The translations under genes were made by a program, and so were the position numbers. The notes beneath the pieces are model-generated. The model saw nothing but the letters and a program-made list of their open reading frames with translations. It made no database searches and was not told the DNA's origin. Shown piece by piece: positions 1 to 10,456 of a stretch of DNA of 64,000 bases. Source of the DNA: Pseudomonas arsenicoxydans (GTDB lineage Bacteria > Pseudomonadota > Gammaproteobacteria > Pseudomonadales > Pseudomonadaceae); contig NZ_RCZE01000020.1 of the NCBI RefSeq assembly GCF_006438915.1, forward strand, positions 26,106 through 90,105, written 5' to 3'. How positions within the stretch are numbered: the stretch's first letter is position 1; every line of letters begins with the position of its first letter.

Positions 1-467
1 AGGGCGATGCGCCGGCGTTCGTTGGTTTCGATGGCCGTGACCAGAATGCCAGCCACCTCGGCGCTTTCGTCACGGATCGGGCTGTAGGTCAAATCCAGCC
101 AGAAGTCGGAATCCTCACCGTCACGTTGCAGGGTAAAGCGCTGTTCGCTGTAGGTACGCACCTGACCCTGTAGGACGGCGCTGTAAATCGGGTCGGTAAA
201 GTCCTGGAGTTCTGGCCATATCTGGTGCGTCGGCTGTCCGAAAGCGTGTGGATGTTTGCTGCCGGCGAGCAGGGCGAAGCCGTCGTTGTAGATTTGTGTC
301 AGCTGCGGCCCCCACAGCAACAGCATCGGCATCGGCGAGTGAATCACGATGTCGACGGCGGTGCGCAGGCTTTGCGGCCATGTGCCGGCAGCGCCCAAAG
401 GGGTCTGTGTCCAGTCCAGTCGGGCAATCAAGGCCTGTGCATCGCTGCCGGTGGGTGATGCGTTCAT
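1..467 (-). CDS. PAS-domain sensor protein, N-terminal part (cut by window edge)
   Basis: An open frame runs from an ATG at 467 leftwards off the window with no stop, giving about 155 residues. It starts MNASPTGSDAQAL, followed by LDWTQTPLGAAGTWPQSLRT, the usual opening of Pseudomonas PAS-type hybrid sensor kinases. The segment after it (MLLLWGPQLTQIYNDGFALL, then WLDLTYSPIRDESAEVAGIL) is a PAS fold with its PAC tail. No kinase motif lies inside the window, so a histidine kinase is inferred only from the family. The visible part is soluble with no membrane segment. It is divergent from the pilus ATPase gene on its right. Confidence 0.7.
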   Translation of the reverse strand, partial: MNASPTGSDAQALIARLDWTQTPLGAAGTWPQSLRTAVDIVIHSPMPMLLLWGPQLTQIYNDGFALLAGSKHPHAFGQPTHQIWPELQDFTDPIYSAVLQGQVRTYSEQRFTLQRDGEDSDFWLDLTYSPIRDESAEVAGILVTAIETNERRRIA

Positions 468-588
468 CAAGTGGTCCTGCGCTTAAGTCGGTGTGGCGGC
501 GTCAACTATCCTCGTAGGGCAGTAGACGCTGGATGACCCGTTTTGGGTCATTATTTTTTCATTGAATGCTTCGCGGGTGCTTTTTGCC

Positions 589-1689
589 ATGGAAATCGAT
601 GCACTGTTGAAAACTCTGGCCAGCGGTAACGGCTCGGATCTTTACCTGTCGACGGGCGCACCGCCCAGCGCGCGGTTCGACGGCGCGCTTAAATCCCTGA
701 GCGATCAGCCGTTCAAACCGGGTGAAGTGGCGGCGATTGCTGCGAATATCATGGACGCCGAACAGCGTCTTGAGTTCGACCGTGAGCTGGAAATGAACCT
801 GGCCCTCTCGCTGCCGGGAATCGGGCGCTTTCGGGTCAACGTGTTCAAGCAACGCAACGATGTGTCCATCGTCATACGCAATATCAAACTCGACATCCCG
901 CGCTTTGAAGATCTCAAGTTGCCGCCCGTGTTGCTGGACACCGTGATGCTCAAACAAGGTTTGATGCTGTTCGTCGGCGCTACCGACTCGGGCAAGTCGA
1001 CATCGCTGGCGGCGTTGATCGATTACCGCAACCGACACAGCAGCGGTCATATCGTCACCATTGAAGACCCGATCGAGTACATCCACCGGCACAAGCAGTC
1101 GATCATCAACCAGCGCGAAGTCGGGGTCGACACCCGAAGTTTTCATGCCGCATTGAAAAATACCCTGCGCCAGGCGCCGGACGTGGTGCTGATCGGCGAA
1201 ATCCGTGATCGCGAAACCATGGAGCACGCACTGGCGTTTGCCGACACCGGTCATCTGGTGATTTCCACGTTGCATGCCCACAACGCCCATCAGGCGCTGG
1301 ACCGTATCATCAATTTTTTCCCCGAAGAACGTCACACGCAACTGCTGCATGACCTGGGCAACAACCTCAAGGCGTTCGTTTCCCAACGTCTGGTGCCGAC
1401 CCGCGACGGTCAGCGCCGGGCGGTGGTGGAGGTGATGCTGGGCACGCCGACCATTGGTGATTTGATTCGGCGCAATGAGCTGTCGGAGTTGAAAGGCATC
1501 ATGGAGAAGTCCACGGAATTGGGCATGCAGACGTTTGACGGGGCGCTGTATGCGTTAGTCGTGGAAGGGGCGATCAGTGAGGAGGAGGCGTTGAGACATG
1601 CGGATTCGGTGAACAATCTGCGGTTGCGGTTGAAGCTGCATGCGGATGCGTCAGCGTCCACTTCAGGTGAATGGGGCCTCATGGACTGA
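589..1689 (+). CDS. pilU: PilT/PilU-type pilus retraction ATPase
   Basis: A hexameric secretion-type ATPase of the PilT/PilU class, expected at the cytoplasmic base of type IVa pili, where it powers retraction. From the ATG at 589 it has 366 residues (PilT is about 344, PilU about 380) and begins MEIDALLKTLASGNGSDLYL, the family N-terminus. An in-frame ATG at 562 would add nine unlike residues. Walker A is G130-A-T-D-S-G-K-S137, followed by the Asp box (IVTIEDPIEYIH), Walker B (VVLIGEIRDRETM) and His box (STLHAHNAHQALDRIINFFPE). Asp133 sits where Gly is usual in this loop. The long C-terminal tail favours PilU over PilT. The gene stands alone, away from other pilus genes. Confidence 0.8.
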   Translation: MEIDALLKTLASGNGSDLYLSTGAPPSARFDGALKSLSDQPFKPGEVAAIAANIMDAEQRLEFDRELEMNLALSLPGIGRFRVNVFKQRNDVSIVIRNIKLDIPRFEDLKLPPVLLDTVMLKQGLMLFVGATDSGKSTSLAALIDYRNRHSSGHIVTIEDPIEYIHRHKQSIINQREVGVDTRSFHAALKNTLRQAPDVVLIGEIRDRETMEHALAFADTGHLVISTLHAHNAHQALDRIINFFPEERHTQLLHDLGNNLKAFVSQRLVPTRDGQRRAVVEVMLGTPTIGDLIRRNELSELKGIMEKSTELGMQTFDGALYALVVEGAISEEEALRHADSVNNLRLRLKLHADASASTSGEWGLMD

Positions 1690-1701
1690 CGAAAATCCAA
1701 A

Positions 1702-1790
1702 TGTGGGAGCGGGCTTGCTCGCGAAAGCGGTTTATCAGTAAACATTGTGCTGACTGACACACCGCTTTCGCGAGCAAGCCCGCTCCCACA
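1702..1790. repeat. REP doublet (inverted pair)
   Basis: Two copies of the GAGCGGGCTTGCTCGC palindrome face each other across about 35 bp, between the ends of the pilus ATPase and acetoacetate-CoA ligase genes. Each copy is bounded outside by TGTGGGAGC or its complement. The same arrangement recurs at five places in the window, always between genes. Confidence 0.9.
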
Positions 1791-1801
1791 CTAGATCAAT
1801 G

Positions 1802-3757
<1,956 letters not shown>

Positions 3758-3812
3758 GGTTTGCCTCTTGTTCTATCTGCATACACATGGGCTTTTGTGG
3801 TCAGGGGGCGGG

Positions 3813-4586
3813 TTACTGTGCCAACCACCCACCATCAATATTCCACGCCGCACCACGCACCTGGCTACCGGCCTCGCTGCACAAAAACAGCACCAATTCA
3901 CCCAATTGCGGCGGGGTGACAAACTCCAGTGACGGCTGCTTCTCGGCCAGTAGATCATGCTGCGCCTGCTGCGGATCGATCCCGGTCGCCGCGCGGTCAT
4001 CGATCTGCTTCTGCACCAGCGGCGTCAATACCCAACCCGGGCAGATCGCGTTGCACGTCACGTGCGTCGTCGCGGTTTCCAGGCCCACCACTTTGGTCAA
4101 GCCGATCACCCCATGCTTGGCCGCGACGTACGCCGCTTTGCCCACCGAACCCACCTGACCGTGCACTGAGGCAATGTTAATGATCCGCCCCCAATTTTTG
4201 GCACGCATGCGCGGCAGGCACAGGCGGGTGCTGTGAAACACCGACGACAGGTTGATCGCGATGATCGAATCCCAGCGCTCCACCGGAAACTCCTCCACCG
4301 ACGCCACGTGCTGGATGCCGGCGTTGTTGACCAGAATGTCGATGCCGCCGAATTCACGCTCGGCGTAGGCAACCATCTCGGCGATCTGCGCCGGATCGCT
4401 GACATCGGCCGGATGATGACCGACCTTGCCGCCGAACTGCTGGACCTCGGCAATCACCTTGGAAGCATCGCCGAAACCATTGAGCACCACGTTGGCGCCG
4501 GCCTTGGCCAGGCTGAGCGCAATGCCCAGGCCGATGCCGCTGGTGGAACCGGTGACCAGTGCGGTCTTGCCTGTAAGAGTCGTCAT
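3813..4586 (-). CDS. hbdH: 3-hydroxybutyrate dehydrogenase
   Basis: A short-chain dehydrogenase that oxidises (R)-3-hydroxybutyrate to acetoacetate with NAD+. It has 257 residues from the ATG at 4586 (MTTLTGKTALVTGSTSGIG), chosen because GAGGT lies just upstream. A further upstream start at 4601 would add MCEVF without a ribosome site. Visible motifs are TGxxxGIG, NNAGIQ, the catalytic Ser in NIASVHG and YVAAK (Tyr and Lys). The C-terminus ends GGWLAQ, typical of this enzyme. It begins 8 bp after the permease gene stop, and its product feeds the acetoacetate-CoA ligase encoded next. Confidence 0.92.
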   Translation of the reverse strand: MTTLTGKTALVTGSTSGIGLGIALSLAKAGANVVLNGFGDASKVIAEVQQFGGKVGHHPADVSDPAQIAEMVAYAEREFGGIDILVNNAGIQHVASVEEFPVERWDSIIAINLSSVFHSTRLCLPRMRAKNWGRIINIASVHGQVGSVGKAAYVAAKHGVIGLTKVVGLETATTHVTCNAICPGWVLTPLVQKQIDDRAATGIDPQQAQHDLLAEKQPSLEFVTPPQLGELVLFLCSEAGSQVRGAAWNIDGGWLAQ

Positions 4587-4593
4587 GAATACC

Positions 4594-5985
4594 TCACACA
4601 ATGCCAGTGGCGTAGAAAGTGCCGATGACCACGAAGACCGCGAGGGTCTTGATCAGCGTAATACAGAAAATGTCTTTATAGGCTTCGCGGTGCGTCAGGC
4701 CGGTGACGGCGAGCAAGGTAATCACCGCGCCGTTGTGCGGCAGGGTGTCCATGCCGCCGCTGGCCATCGCGGCCACGCGGTGCAGCACTTCCAGCGGAAT
4801 GTTGGCCGCGTGGGCCGCCGCGATGAAGTCATTGGCCATGGCCGCCAGCGCGATGCTCATGCCGCCCGACGCAGAACCGGTAATGCCCGCGAGCAAGGTC
4901 ACGGTAATGGCTTCGTTGACCAGTGGGTTGGGAATACTCTTGAGCCAGTCGGCCAGCACCAGGAAGCCTGGCAGCGAAGCAATCACCGCACCAAAACCGT
5001 ATTCAGACGCGGTGTTCATCGCCGCGAGCAGCGCGCCACTCACCGCACTTTTGCTGCCTTCGGCGAGTTTGCTGCGAATCGCCTGGAAGCCAAACACCAG
5101 CACCATGATGATGCCCACCAGCAGCGCGGCCTGAACCGCCCAAATCGCGGTGAGCTTGGCGATCTCGGTAGTGACTGGCGTGGCCATGCCCGGCAGCGCT
5201 AGGCTGTGGGTCTTGCCGTACCACTGCGGAATCCATTGGGTGAACAGCAGGTTCATGATGCCCACGGCCAGCAGCGGCGACAGGGCGATCCACGGGTTGG
5301 GCAGTTTGATGTCGGCGGAGGTTTCCGGCTCGTTGCGCAGTTCGGTGCCATAACCTTCACCGGCAAGCTGAGCCTTGTTGCGCTGGCGCTGAAGAAACAG
5401 CATGCCGGCGCAAAACACGAAAATCGCACCGATCACACCCAGCCACGGTGCCGCCCAGGCGGTGGTGTTGAAGAAGGTGCTGGGGATGATGTTCTGGATT
5501 TGCGGGGTGCCGGGCAGGGCGTCCATGGTGAACGAGAACGCGCCCAGAGCGATGGTGGCCGGGATCAGGCGCTTGGGGATATTGCTCTGGCGGAACATTT
5601 CAGCGGCAAACGGATAGACCGCGAACACCACCACAAACAACGACACGCCGCCGTAAGTGAGCAGCGCGCACACCAGCACGATCACCAGCATGGCTTGGCG
5701 CGTGCCGAGCAGGCGAATGGCGGCGGCGACGATGGAGCGCGAGAAGCCGGACAACTCGATCAGCTTGCCGAACACGGCACCGAGCAGAAACACCGGGAAA
5801 TACAGTTTGATGAAGCCGACCATTTTTTCCATGAACACCCCGGTGAAGGCGGGGGCGACGGCGGAAGGGTCGGTGAGCAGGACGGCGCCGAGTGCGGCAA
5901 TCGGGGCGAAAAGGATAACGCTGTAGCCACGGTAAGCAGCCAGCATCAACAGCGCGAGGGCTGCCAAGGCAATGATCACACTCAT
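4594..5985 (-). CDS. GntP-family permease, probably for 3-hydroxybutyrate
   Basis: A 463-residue integral inner-membrane protein of the gluconate:H+ symporter (GntP) superfamily with about a dozen hydrophobic segments. It begins MSVIIALAALALLMLAAYRG and contains the conserved GSASGGMSIALAAM and MASGGMDTLPHNGAVITLL stretches near the C-terminus. AGGAGA lies 7 bp before the ATG. As first gene of the operon, directly before hydroxybutyrate dehydrogenase, it most likely imports 3-hydroxybutyrate or acetoacetate rather than gluconate; this comes from context. A sigma-54 type promoter lies about 60 bp upstream. Confidence 0.85.
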   Translation of the reverse strand: MSVIIALAALALLMLAAYRGYSVILFAPIAALGAVLLTDPSAVAPAFTGVFMEKMVGFIKLYFPVFLLGAVFGKLIELSGFSRSIVAAAIRLLGTRQAMLVIVLVCALLTYGGVSLFVVVFAVYPFAAEMFRQSNIPKRLIPATIALGAFSFTMDALPGTPQIQNIIPSTFFNTTAWAAPWLGVIGAIFVFCAGMLFLQRQRNKAQLAGEGYGTELRNEPETSADIKLPNPWIALSPLLAVGIMNLLFTQWIPQWYGKTHSLALPGMATPVTTEIAKLTAIWAVQAALLVGIIMVLVFGFQAIRSKLAEGSKSAVSGALLAAMNTASEYGFGAVIASLPGFLVLADWLKSIPNPLVNEAITVTLLAGITGSASGGMSIALAAMANDFIAAAHAANIPLEVLHRVAAMASGGMDTLPHNGAVITLLAVTGLTHREAYKDIFCITLIKTLAVFVVIGTFYATGIV

Positions 5986-6042
5986 GGTGTGTCTCCTGGA
6001 TTGTTATTTTTGTAGGGTAGGTCTTTTGTGGGAGAGGGCTTT

Positions 6043-6058
6043 AGCGAGATTCGTGCCA
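6043..6058 (-). promoter_or_regulatory. Sigma-54 (-24/-12) promoter of the hydroxybutyrate operon
   Basis: Read on the minus strand, the bases are TGGCACGAATCTCGCT. This fits the consensus TGGCACG-N4-TTGCW with one mismatch, keeping the GG and GC dinucleotides at the correct spacing. It lies 58 bp before the permease start codon and downstream of the two palindromes assigned to the activator. Confidence 0.8.
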
Positions 6059-6120
6059 GAGAGTTAAGCGGTTGAAATATAAAGATATTTATGAAAATTC
6101 GAGGCGATTGTTAATTATTT

Positions 6121-6136
6121 GTCTCTTTTTTGAGAC
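6121..6136. promoter_or_regulatory. Candidate enhancer site 1 for the sigma-54 activator
   Basis: GTCTC-N6-GAGAC, a perfect inverted repeat centred about 75 bp upstream of the -24/-12 element. The same arms with the same 6-bp spacer recur at 6266-6281. The pair and its placement fit upstream activating sites for an enhancer-binding protein. Confidence 0.65.
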
Positions 6137-6158
6137 GTTTGGTGATGGCGGGGGCCTT

Positions 6159-6240
6159 ATCGCGAGCAGGCTCGCTCCTACAGGGGAACGCATTCTCAGG
6201 GGGGACTCGGTCAAACTGTAGGAGCGAGCCTGCTCGCGAT
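6159..6240. repeat. REP doublet of a second sequence type
   Basis: Two inverted copies of GTAGGAGCGAGCCTGCTCGC about 35 bp apart. This variant differs from the GAGCGGGCTTGCTCGC type elsewhere in the window. It lies between the two candidate enhancer sites of the hydroxybutyrate operon. Confidence 0.85.
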
Positions 6241-6265
6241 GGTCTATCTAACAATGGAGATATAT

Positions 6266-6281
6266 GTCTCGTTATGGAGAC
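6266..6281. promoter_or_regulatory. Candidate enhancer site 2 for the sigma-54 activator
   Basis: GTCTC-N6-GAGAC again, overlapping the last codons and stop of the activator gene at 6272. It shares the flanking TGTCTC with site 1. It lies about 210 bp from the -24 element, a usual distance for looping activation. Confidence 0.6.
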
Positions 6282-7687
6282 TCGGCAATCCCCAACGCCA
6301 CCATTTTCTTGTACAAAGTCGACCGTCCCAACCCCAGTAGCGCCGCCGCTTCAATCACCTTACCCCCACATTGCGCGAGGGCGGATTCAATCAACTGCCG
6401 GTCAAACCGCTCCCGAGCCTGGCTAAACGTCTCATGCGCAACCGGCTCAATTATCAGCGGTGTCGAGCGCTCGACCGGCGTGAAAGTACCTATCGCCGCA
6501 CGAATTTCGTCTGCATCCAGCACCAGATCATCACTGAGCAATGCCGCCCGCTCGAGGACGTTGCGCAGTTCGCGGATATTCCCCGGCCACGCGTGCTGCC
6601 CCAATAACTCCAGCGCCTCGCGGTTCAGTTCATGCTGACTGCGTAGTTCTTCCAGAATGGCTTCACTGAGCGCCGGCAGGTCGTCGAGGCGATCACGCAG
6701 CGGCGGCACGTGAATCGGCAACACGTTCAGGCGGTAATACAAATCCGCACGAAACTCGCCGCGTTTGATTGCAGCTTCGAGATCGGTCGAAGTGGCCGCG
6801 ATCACCCGCACATCGCTCTGGATCACTTCGTTGGAGCCAACCGGTTCGAATTCTTTTTCCTGTAAAACCCGCAGCAGTTTGCTTTGCAGCGGCAGCGGCA
6901 TGTCGCCGATTTCATCGAGAAACAAGGTGCCGCCCTGGGCGATCTTCAACTTGCCGGCGCGACCCTTGCGGTCGGCGCCGGTGAATGCGCCGGGGGCGGT
7001 GCCAAAAAATTCCGCTTCCAGCAACGATTCGGGAATCGCCGCGCTGTTGATGCTGACGAAGGCTTTGTGCGCACGCGGCGAAGCGCTGTGAATCGCCTGG
7101 GCCAGCAGCTCCTTGCCGGTGCCGGTTTCACCGAGCAGCAACACCGGCGACTCGGCGCTGGCGCTGCGCCGGGCACGCCGTTTAACTTCCAGGCTGGCGG
7201 CGCTGGTGCCGATGAAGTGGGCAAAGTTGTATTTGGTCTGCCGCGCCCGCAGCAGCGAGCGGGTGGACGCCAATTCTTCCTGCATGCTCATGTAGCGCTT
7301 GAGCATTGGCGACAGGCTGCGCAATTCGTCGAACAGCGCAAAACCAATCGCGCCAATGACCACGCCGGCATCGTCGTGGATCGGCAGGCGCATGACCACC
7401 AGCGGCTCTTTGGGGGTGTCCTGCATGTCGAGCAAAATCGGGCGTCCGGTGCGCACCACTTCACGCAACAGGCTGCCGGGGATCACGCTTTCGCAGGCCT
7501 TGCCGATTGCCACTTCCGCCGACTCCAGACCGAAACGCCGGGCATAGCGCTCGTTCATCCAGACGATGTTGGCATCGCGGTCGACAATCACCGTGCCTTC
7601 GCTGGACTGCTCGATGATCTCGAACAGCGAGCGGATGGCCAGCAGGCGGACACGCTGGTAATCCTTGAGGCTTTCGGTGGTGTTCAT
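6272..7687 (-). CDS. hbcR: Sigma-54-dependent activator of hydroxybutyrate catabolism (HbcR-like)
   Basis: A 471-residue enhancer-binding protein. The N-terminal 150 residues form a PAS-type sensory region (IVDRDANIVWMNERYARRFG). The central AAA+ domain has Walker A GETGTGKE, the sigma-54 contact loop GAFTGA, Walker B GGTLFLDEIG and RADLYYRLNVLPI. The C-terminus carries a Fis-type helix-turn-helix (GKVIEAAALLGLGRSTLYKKM). The ATG at 7687 is preferred over an upstream one at 7750 inside a REP element. It sits directly upstream of the permease-dehydrogenase-ligase operon on the same strand. By comparison with the P. aeruginosa HbcR locus, it should respond to hydroxybutyrate. Confidence 0.82.
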   Translation of the reverse strand: MNTTESLKDYQRVRLLAIRSLFEIIEQSSEGTVIVDRDANIVWMNERYARRFGLESAEVAIGKACESVIPGSLLREVVRTGRPILLDMQDTPKEPLVVMRLPIHDDAGVVIGAIGFALFDELRSLSPMLKRYMSMQEELASTRSLLRARQTKYNFAHFIGTSAASLEVKRRARRSASAESPVLLLGETGTGKELLAQAIHSASPRAHKAFVSINSAAIPESLLEAEFFGTAPGAFTGADRKGRAGKLKIAQGGTLFLDEIGDMPLPLQSKLLRVLQEKEFEPVGSNEVIQSDVRVIAATSTDLEAAIKRGEFRADLYYRLNVLPIHVPPLRDRLDDLPALSEAILEELRSQHELNREALELLGQHAWPGNIRELRNVLERAALLSDDLVLDADEIRAAIGTFTPVERSTPLIIEPVAHETFSQARERFDRQLIESALAQCGGKVIEAAALLGLGRSTLYKKMVALGIAESP

Positions 7688-7723
7688 GGGCAGGATCCTG
7701 ATTGTGTATTGCCTGTGCAGGCC

Positions 7724-7808
7724 TCTTCGCGAGCAAGCCCGCTCCCACATTTCATCGCGTTCGGCCGGATAACTCGGTCAAATGTGGGAGCGGGCTTGCT
7801 CGCGAAGG
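7724..7808. repeat. REP doublet (inverted pair)
   Basis: Inverted GAGCGGGCTTGCTCGC copies about 35 bp apart, just upstream of the activator gene and downstream of the Yej ATPase gene. Confidence 0.9.
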
Positions 7809-7844
7809 CCATGATGCGGTCTAGCTGTCTGACGCGGATTATGC

Positions 7845-9419
7845 CTACCGCGTATGCGCCGCCGCCAACAGCTCTTTGGTGTACGGATGCTGCGGCGATT
7901 CAAACACCTCATGGCTGGCACCGCTTTCCACCACTTTGCCATCCTTGATCACGATCATGTCATGGGCCAGGGCACGCACCACCGCCAGGTCATGGCTGAT
8001 AAACAAATACGTCAGACCGTGTTTTTCCTGAAGCTGGCGGAGCAGGGCGACCACTTGTTTTTGCACGGTGCGGTCCAGCGCCGAGGTCGGCTCGTCCAGC
8101 AGGATCAGCGCCGGTTTCAGCACCAGCGCCCGGGCGATGGCGATGCGCTGACGTTGGCCACCGGAAAATTCGTGCGGGTAGCGATGACGGCTTTGCGGGT
8201 CGAGACCGACTTCCTCCAGCGCACGAATCACTTCAGCCTTGCACTGTTCATCTGTTAGTTGGCTATGCACTTCAAGGCCTTCGCTGATGATCTGCGCCAC
8301 CGACATTCGCGGGCTGAGGCTGCCATAAGGGTCCTGGAACACCACCTGCATTTTCTTGCGCCACGGCCGCAGTTGCTTTTGCGTCAGGCCATCCAGTGCT
8401 TCGCCTTGAAAGCGAATGCTGCCTTGGGAGTCGAGCAAGCGCAGGATTGCCTGACCGAGCGTCGATTTGCCCGAGCCCGATTCACCGACGATGCCCAGCG
8501 TCTTGCCGCGCTGAATCTTGAGGCTAATGCCGTCCACGGCGGTGAGGTACGTCTTGCGCTGAAACAAGCCGCCGCTAAGGGGGAATTGCACGCGCAGATT
8601 GTCCACTTCCAGCACGTTCTCGCGCTCATCTCGGGGCAGGGCTTCACCTTCCGGTTCGGCGTTCAACAGCACGCGACTATAAGGGTGCTTCGGTTCGGTG
8701 AAGATCGTTTCGCACGTGGCCTGCTCGACGATCTCCCCGGCCTTCATCACGCACACACGCTGGGCAATGCTGCGCACCAGATTGAGGTCATGGCTGATCA
8801 GCAGCAGTGACATGCCGAGCCGTTGTTGCAGAGATTTGAGCAGGATCAGAATCTTGCGCTGCACCGTGACGTCCAGCGCGGTGGTCGGTTCATCGGCGAT
8901 CAGCAGCTCAGGCTCGCAGGCCAGGGCCATTGCGATCATCACCCGCTGACGTTGGCCGCCCGAAAGTTGATGGGGGTAAGCCTTGAGCCGCTCCTTGGGC
9001 TTTTGAATGCCGACCAGGTGCAGCAATTCAAGGATCCGCGCTTGCGCGGCTTTGCCGGTCAGGCCTTTGTGCAACAGCAGGGTTTCGCCGATCTGTTTTT
9101 CGATGCTGTGCAGCGGGTTGAGCGAGGTCATCGGCTCCTGAAAAATCATCGCAATCCGGTTGCCGCGCAATTCTCGCAACACGTTGGCGGGTGCGCCGAG
9201 CAGTTCCTTGCCGCGATAACGGATGCTGCCGGTGGATTCGGTGCCGATTTCGGGGAGCAATTGCAGGATCGAATGCGCCGTCACCGATTTCCCGGAGCCC
9301 GACTCGCCAACCAGCGCCAGGCATTCGCCAGGGCGGATATCCAGGCACAGGTTGCGCACCACGGTTTCGCCGCTGAAGGCGACGCTGAGGTCGCGGATTT
9401 CGATCAGGTTGGTACTCAT
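7845..9419 (-). CDS. yejF: Peptide ABC importer, double ATP-binding protein (YejF-like)
   Basis: The energising subunit of a YejABEF-type importer for oligopeptides and peptide-nucleotide compounds such as microcin C. At 524 residues it holds two complete ABC domains in one chain. The first has Walker A GESGSGKS, signature LSGGQRQRV and Walker B LLIADEPTTALD. The second has GESGSGKST, FSGGQRQRI and LILLDEPTSALD. The tail HPYTKELLAAAHTR is the oligopeptide/dipeptide C-terminal motif. It is the last gene of the operon, 14 bp after the inner permease gene. Confidence 0.92.
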   Translation of the reverse strand: MSTNLIEIRDLSVAFSGETVVRNLCLDIRPGECLALVGESGSGKSVTAHSILQLLPEIGTESTGSIRYRGKELLGAPANVLRELRGNRIAMIFQEPMTSLNPLHSIEKQIGETLLLHKGLTGKAAQARILELLHLVGIQKPKERLKAYPHQLSGGQRQRVMIAMALACEPELLIADEPTTALDVTVQRKILILLKSLQQRLGMSLLLISHDLNLVRSIAQRVCVMKAGEIVEQATCETIFTEPKHPYSRVLLNAEPEGEALPRDERENVLEVDNLRVQFPLSGGLFQRKTYLTAVDGISLKIQRGKTLGIVGESGSGKSTLGQAILRLLDSQGSIRFQGEALDGLTQKQLRPWRKKMQVVFQDPYGSLSPRMSVAQIISEGLEVHSQLTDEQCKAEVIRALEEVGLDPQSRHRYPHEFSGGQRQRIAIARALVLKPALILLDEPTSALDRTVQKQVVALLRQLQEKHGLTYLFISHDLAVVRALAHDMIVIKDGKVVESGASHEVFESPQHPYTKELLAAAHTR

Positions 9420-9433
9420 ATCAACAGTCCGCG

Positions 9434-10456
9434 TCAGGATCTCGGATCGAAAGCATCACGTAATGCCTCGCCGATAAACACCAGTAAAGAAAGAATCAGC
9501 GCCAGGGTGAAAAACGCCGTCAGCCCCAGCCATGGCGCTTGCAGGTTCTGCTTGCCCTGACCGATCAGTTCGCCCAGGGATGCACTGCCGGCGGGCATGC
9601 CGAAACCGAGAAAGTCCAAGGCTGTCAGGGTGGTAATCGCCCCGGTCAGAATGAACGGCAGGTAACTCAGGGTCGCATTCATCGCGTTCGGCAGAATGTG
9701 CCGCACGATCACTTTGCTATCCGACAGGCCCAGCGCCCGGGCGGCTTTGACGTATTCCAGGTTGCGCCCGCGCAGGAACTCGGCGCGCACTACGTCGACC
9801 AGCGCCAGCCAGGTGAACAGTGCCATGATCCCCAGCAACCACCAGAAATTCGGTTCGACGAACCCGGACAGAATGATCAGCAGGTACAGCACCGGCAGCC
9901 CGGACCAGACCTCCAGCAAGCGCTGGCCGATCAGGTCGACCCAGCCGCCGTAATAGCCTTGTAGGGCGCCGGCGGCAATGCCGATCAGGGCGCTGACAAA
10001 GGTCAGCATCAACGCAAACAGGATCGACACCCGCGCGCCGAAAATTACCCGGGCCAATACGTCCCGGGCCTGATCGTCGGTGCCCAGCCAGTTCACATTC
10101 GAGGGCGGGCTCGGTGCCGGTTTGTTGAGGTCATAGTTTGGCGTGTCGTCACTGAACGGGATCGGCGGGAACAGCATCCAGCCGCCGTCTTTTCTAATCA
10201 GCTTCTGTACATAGTCGCTGCGGTAATCCGCCTGGAACGGCAGTTGCCCGCCGAACGCCTGCTCGGTGTGGCGTTTGAACACCGGGAAATACCATTGGCC
10301 CTGATAACTGACCACCAACGGTTTGTCGTTGGCGATCAACTCGCCACCCAGGGTCAGCACAAACAGACCAATGAATAACCACAGCGACCACCAGCCCCGA
10401 CGATTTTTCTTGAAACGTTCAAAACGGCGACGGCCCAACGGCGAGAGCTTGAACAT
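9434..10456 (-). CDS. yejE: Peptide ABC importer, permease (YejE-like)
   Basis: A 340-residue inner-membrane permease. It has an N-terminal membrane anchor after a basic start (SPLGRRRFERFKKNRRGWWSLWLF), a periplasmic loop (residues about 45-130) and a C-terminal permease domain with the EAA-type loop LEYVKAARALGLSDSKVIVRHILPNA. The C-terminus FIGEALRDAFDPRS is typical of OppC/YejE proteins. Its ATG overlaps the stop of the preceding permease gene by one base (TGATG), indicating coupled translation. It would form the channel with the YejB protein. Confidence 0.92.
   Translation of the reverse strand: MFKLSPLGRRRFERFKKNRRGWWSLWLFIGLFVLTLGGELIANDKPLVVSYQGQWYFPVFKRHTEQAFGGQLPFQADYRSDYVQKLIRKDGGWMLFPPIPFSDDTPNYDLNKPAPSPPSNVNWLGTDDQARDVLARVIFGARVSILFALMLTFVSALIGIAAGALQGYYGGWVDLIGQRLLEVWSGLPVLYLLIILSGFVEPNFWWLLGIMALFTWLALVDVVRAEFLRGRNLEYVKAARALGLSDSKVIVRHILPNAMNATLSYLPFILTGAITTLTALDFLGFGMPAGSASLGELIGQGKQNLQAPWLGLTAFFTLALILSLLVFIGEALRDAFDPRS

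Noticed and set aside
559..1386. A 275-residue minus-strand frame over the pilus ATPase
   Set aside because: Antisense of the well-supported ATPase gene, typical of GC-rich DNA.
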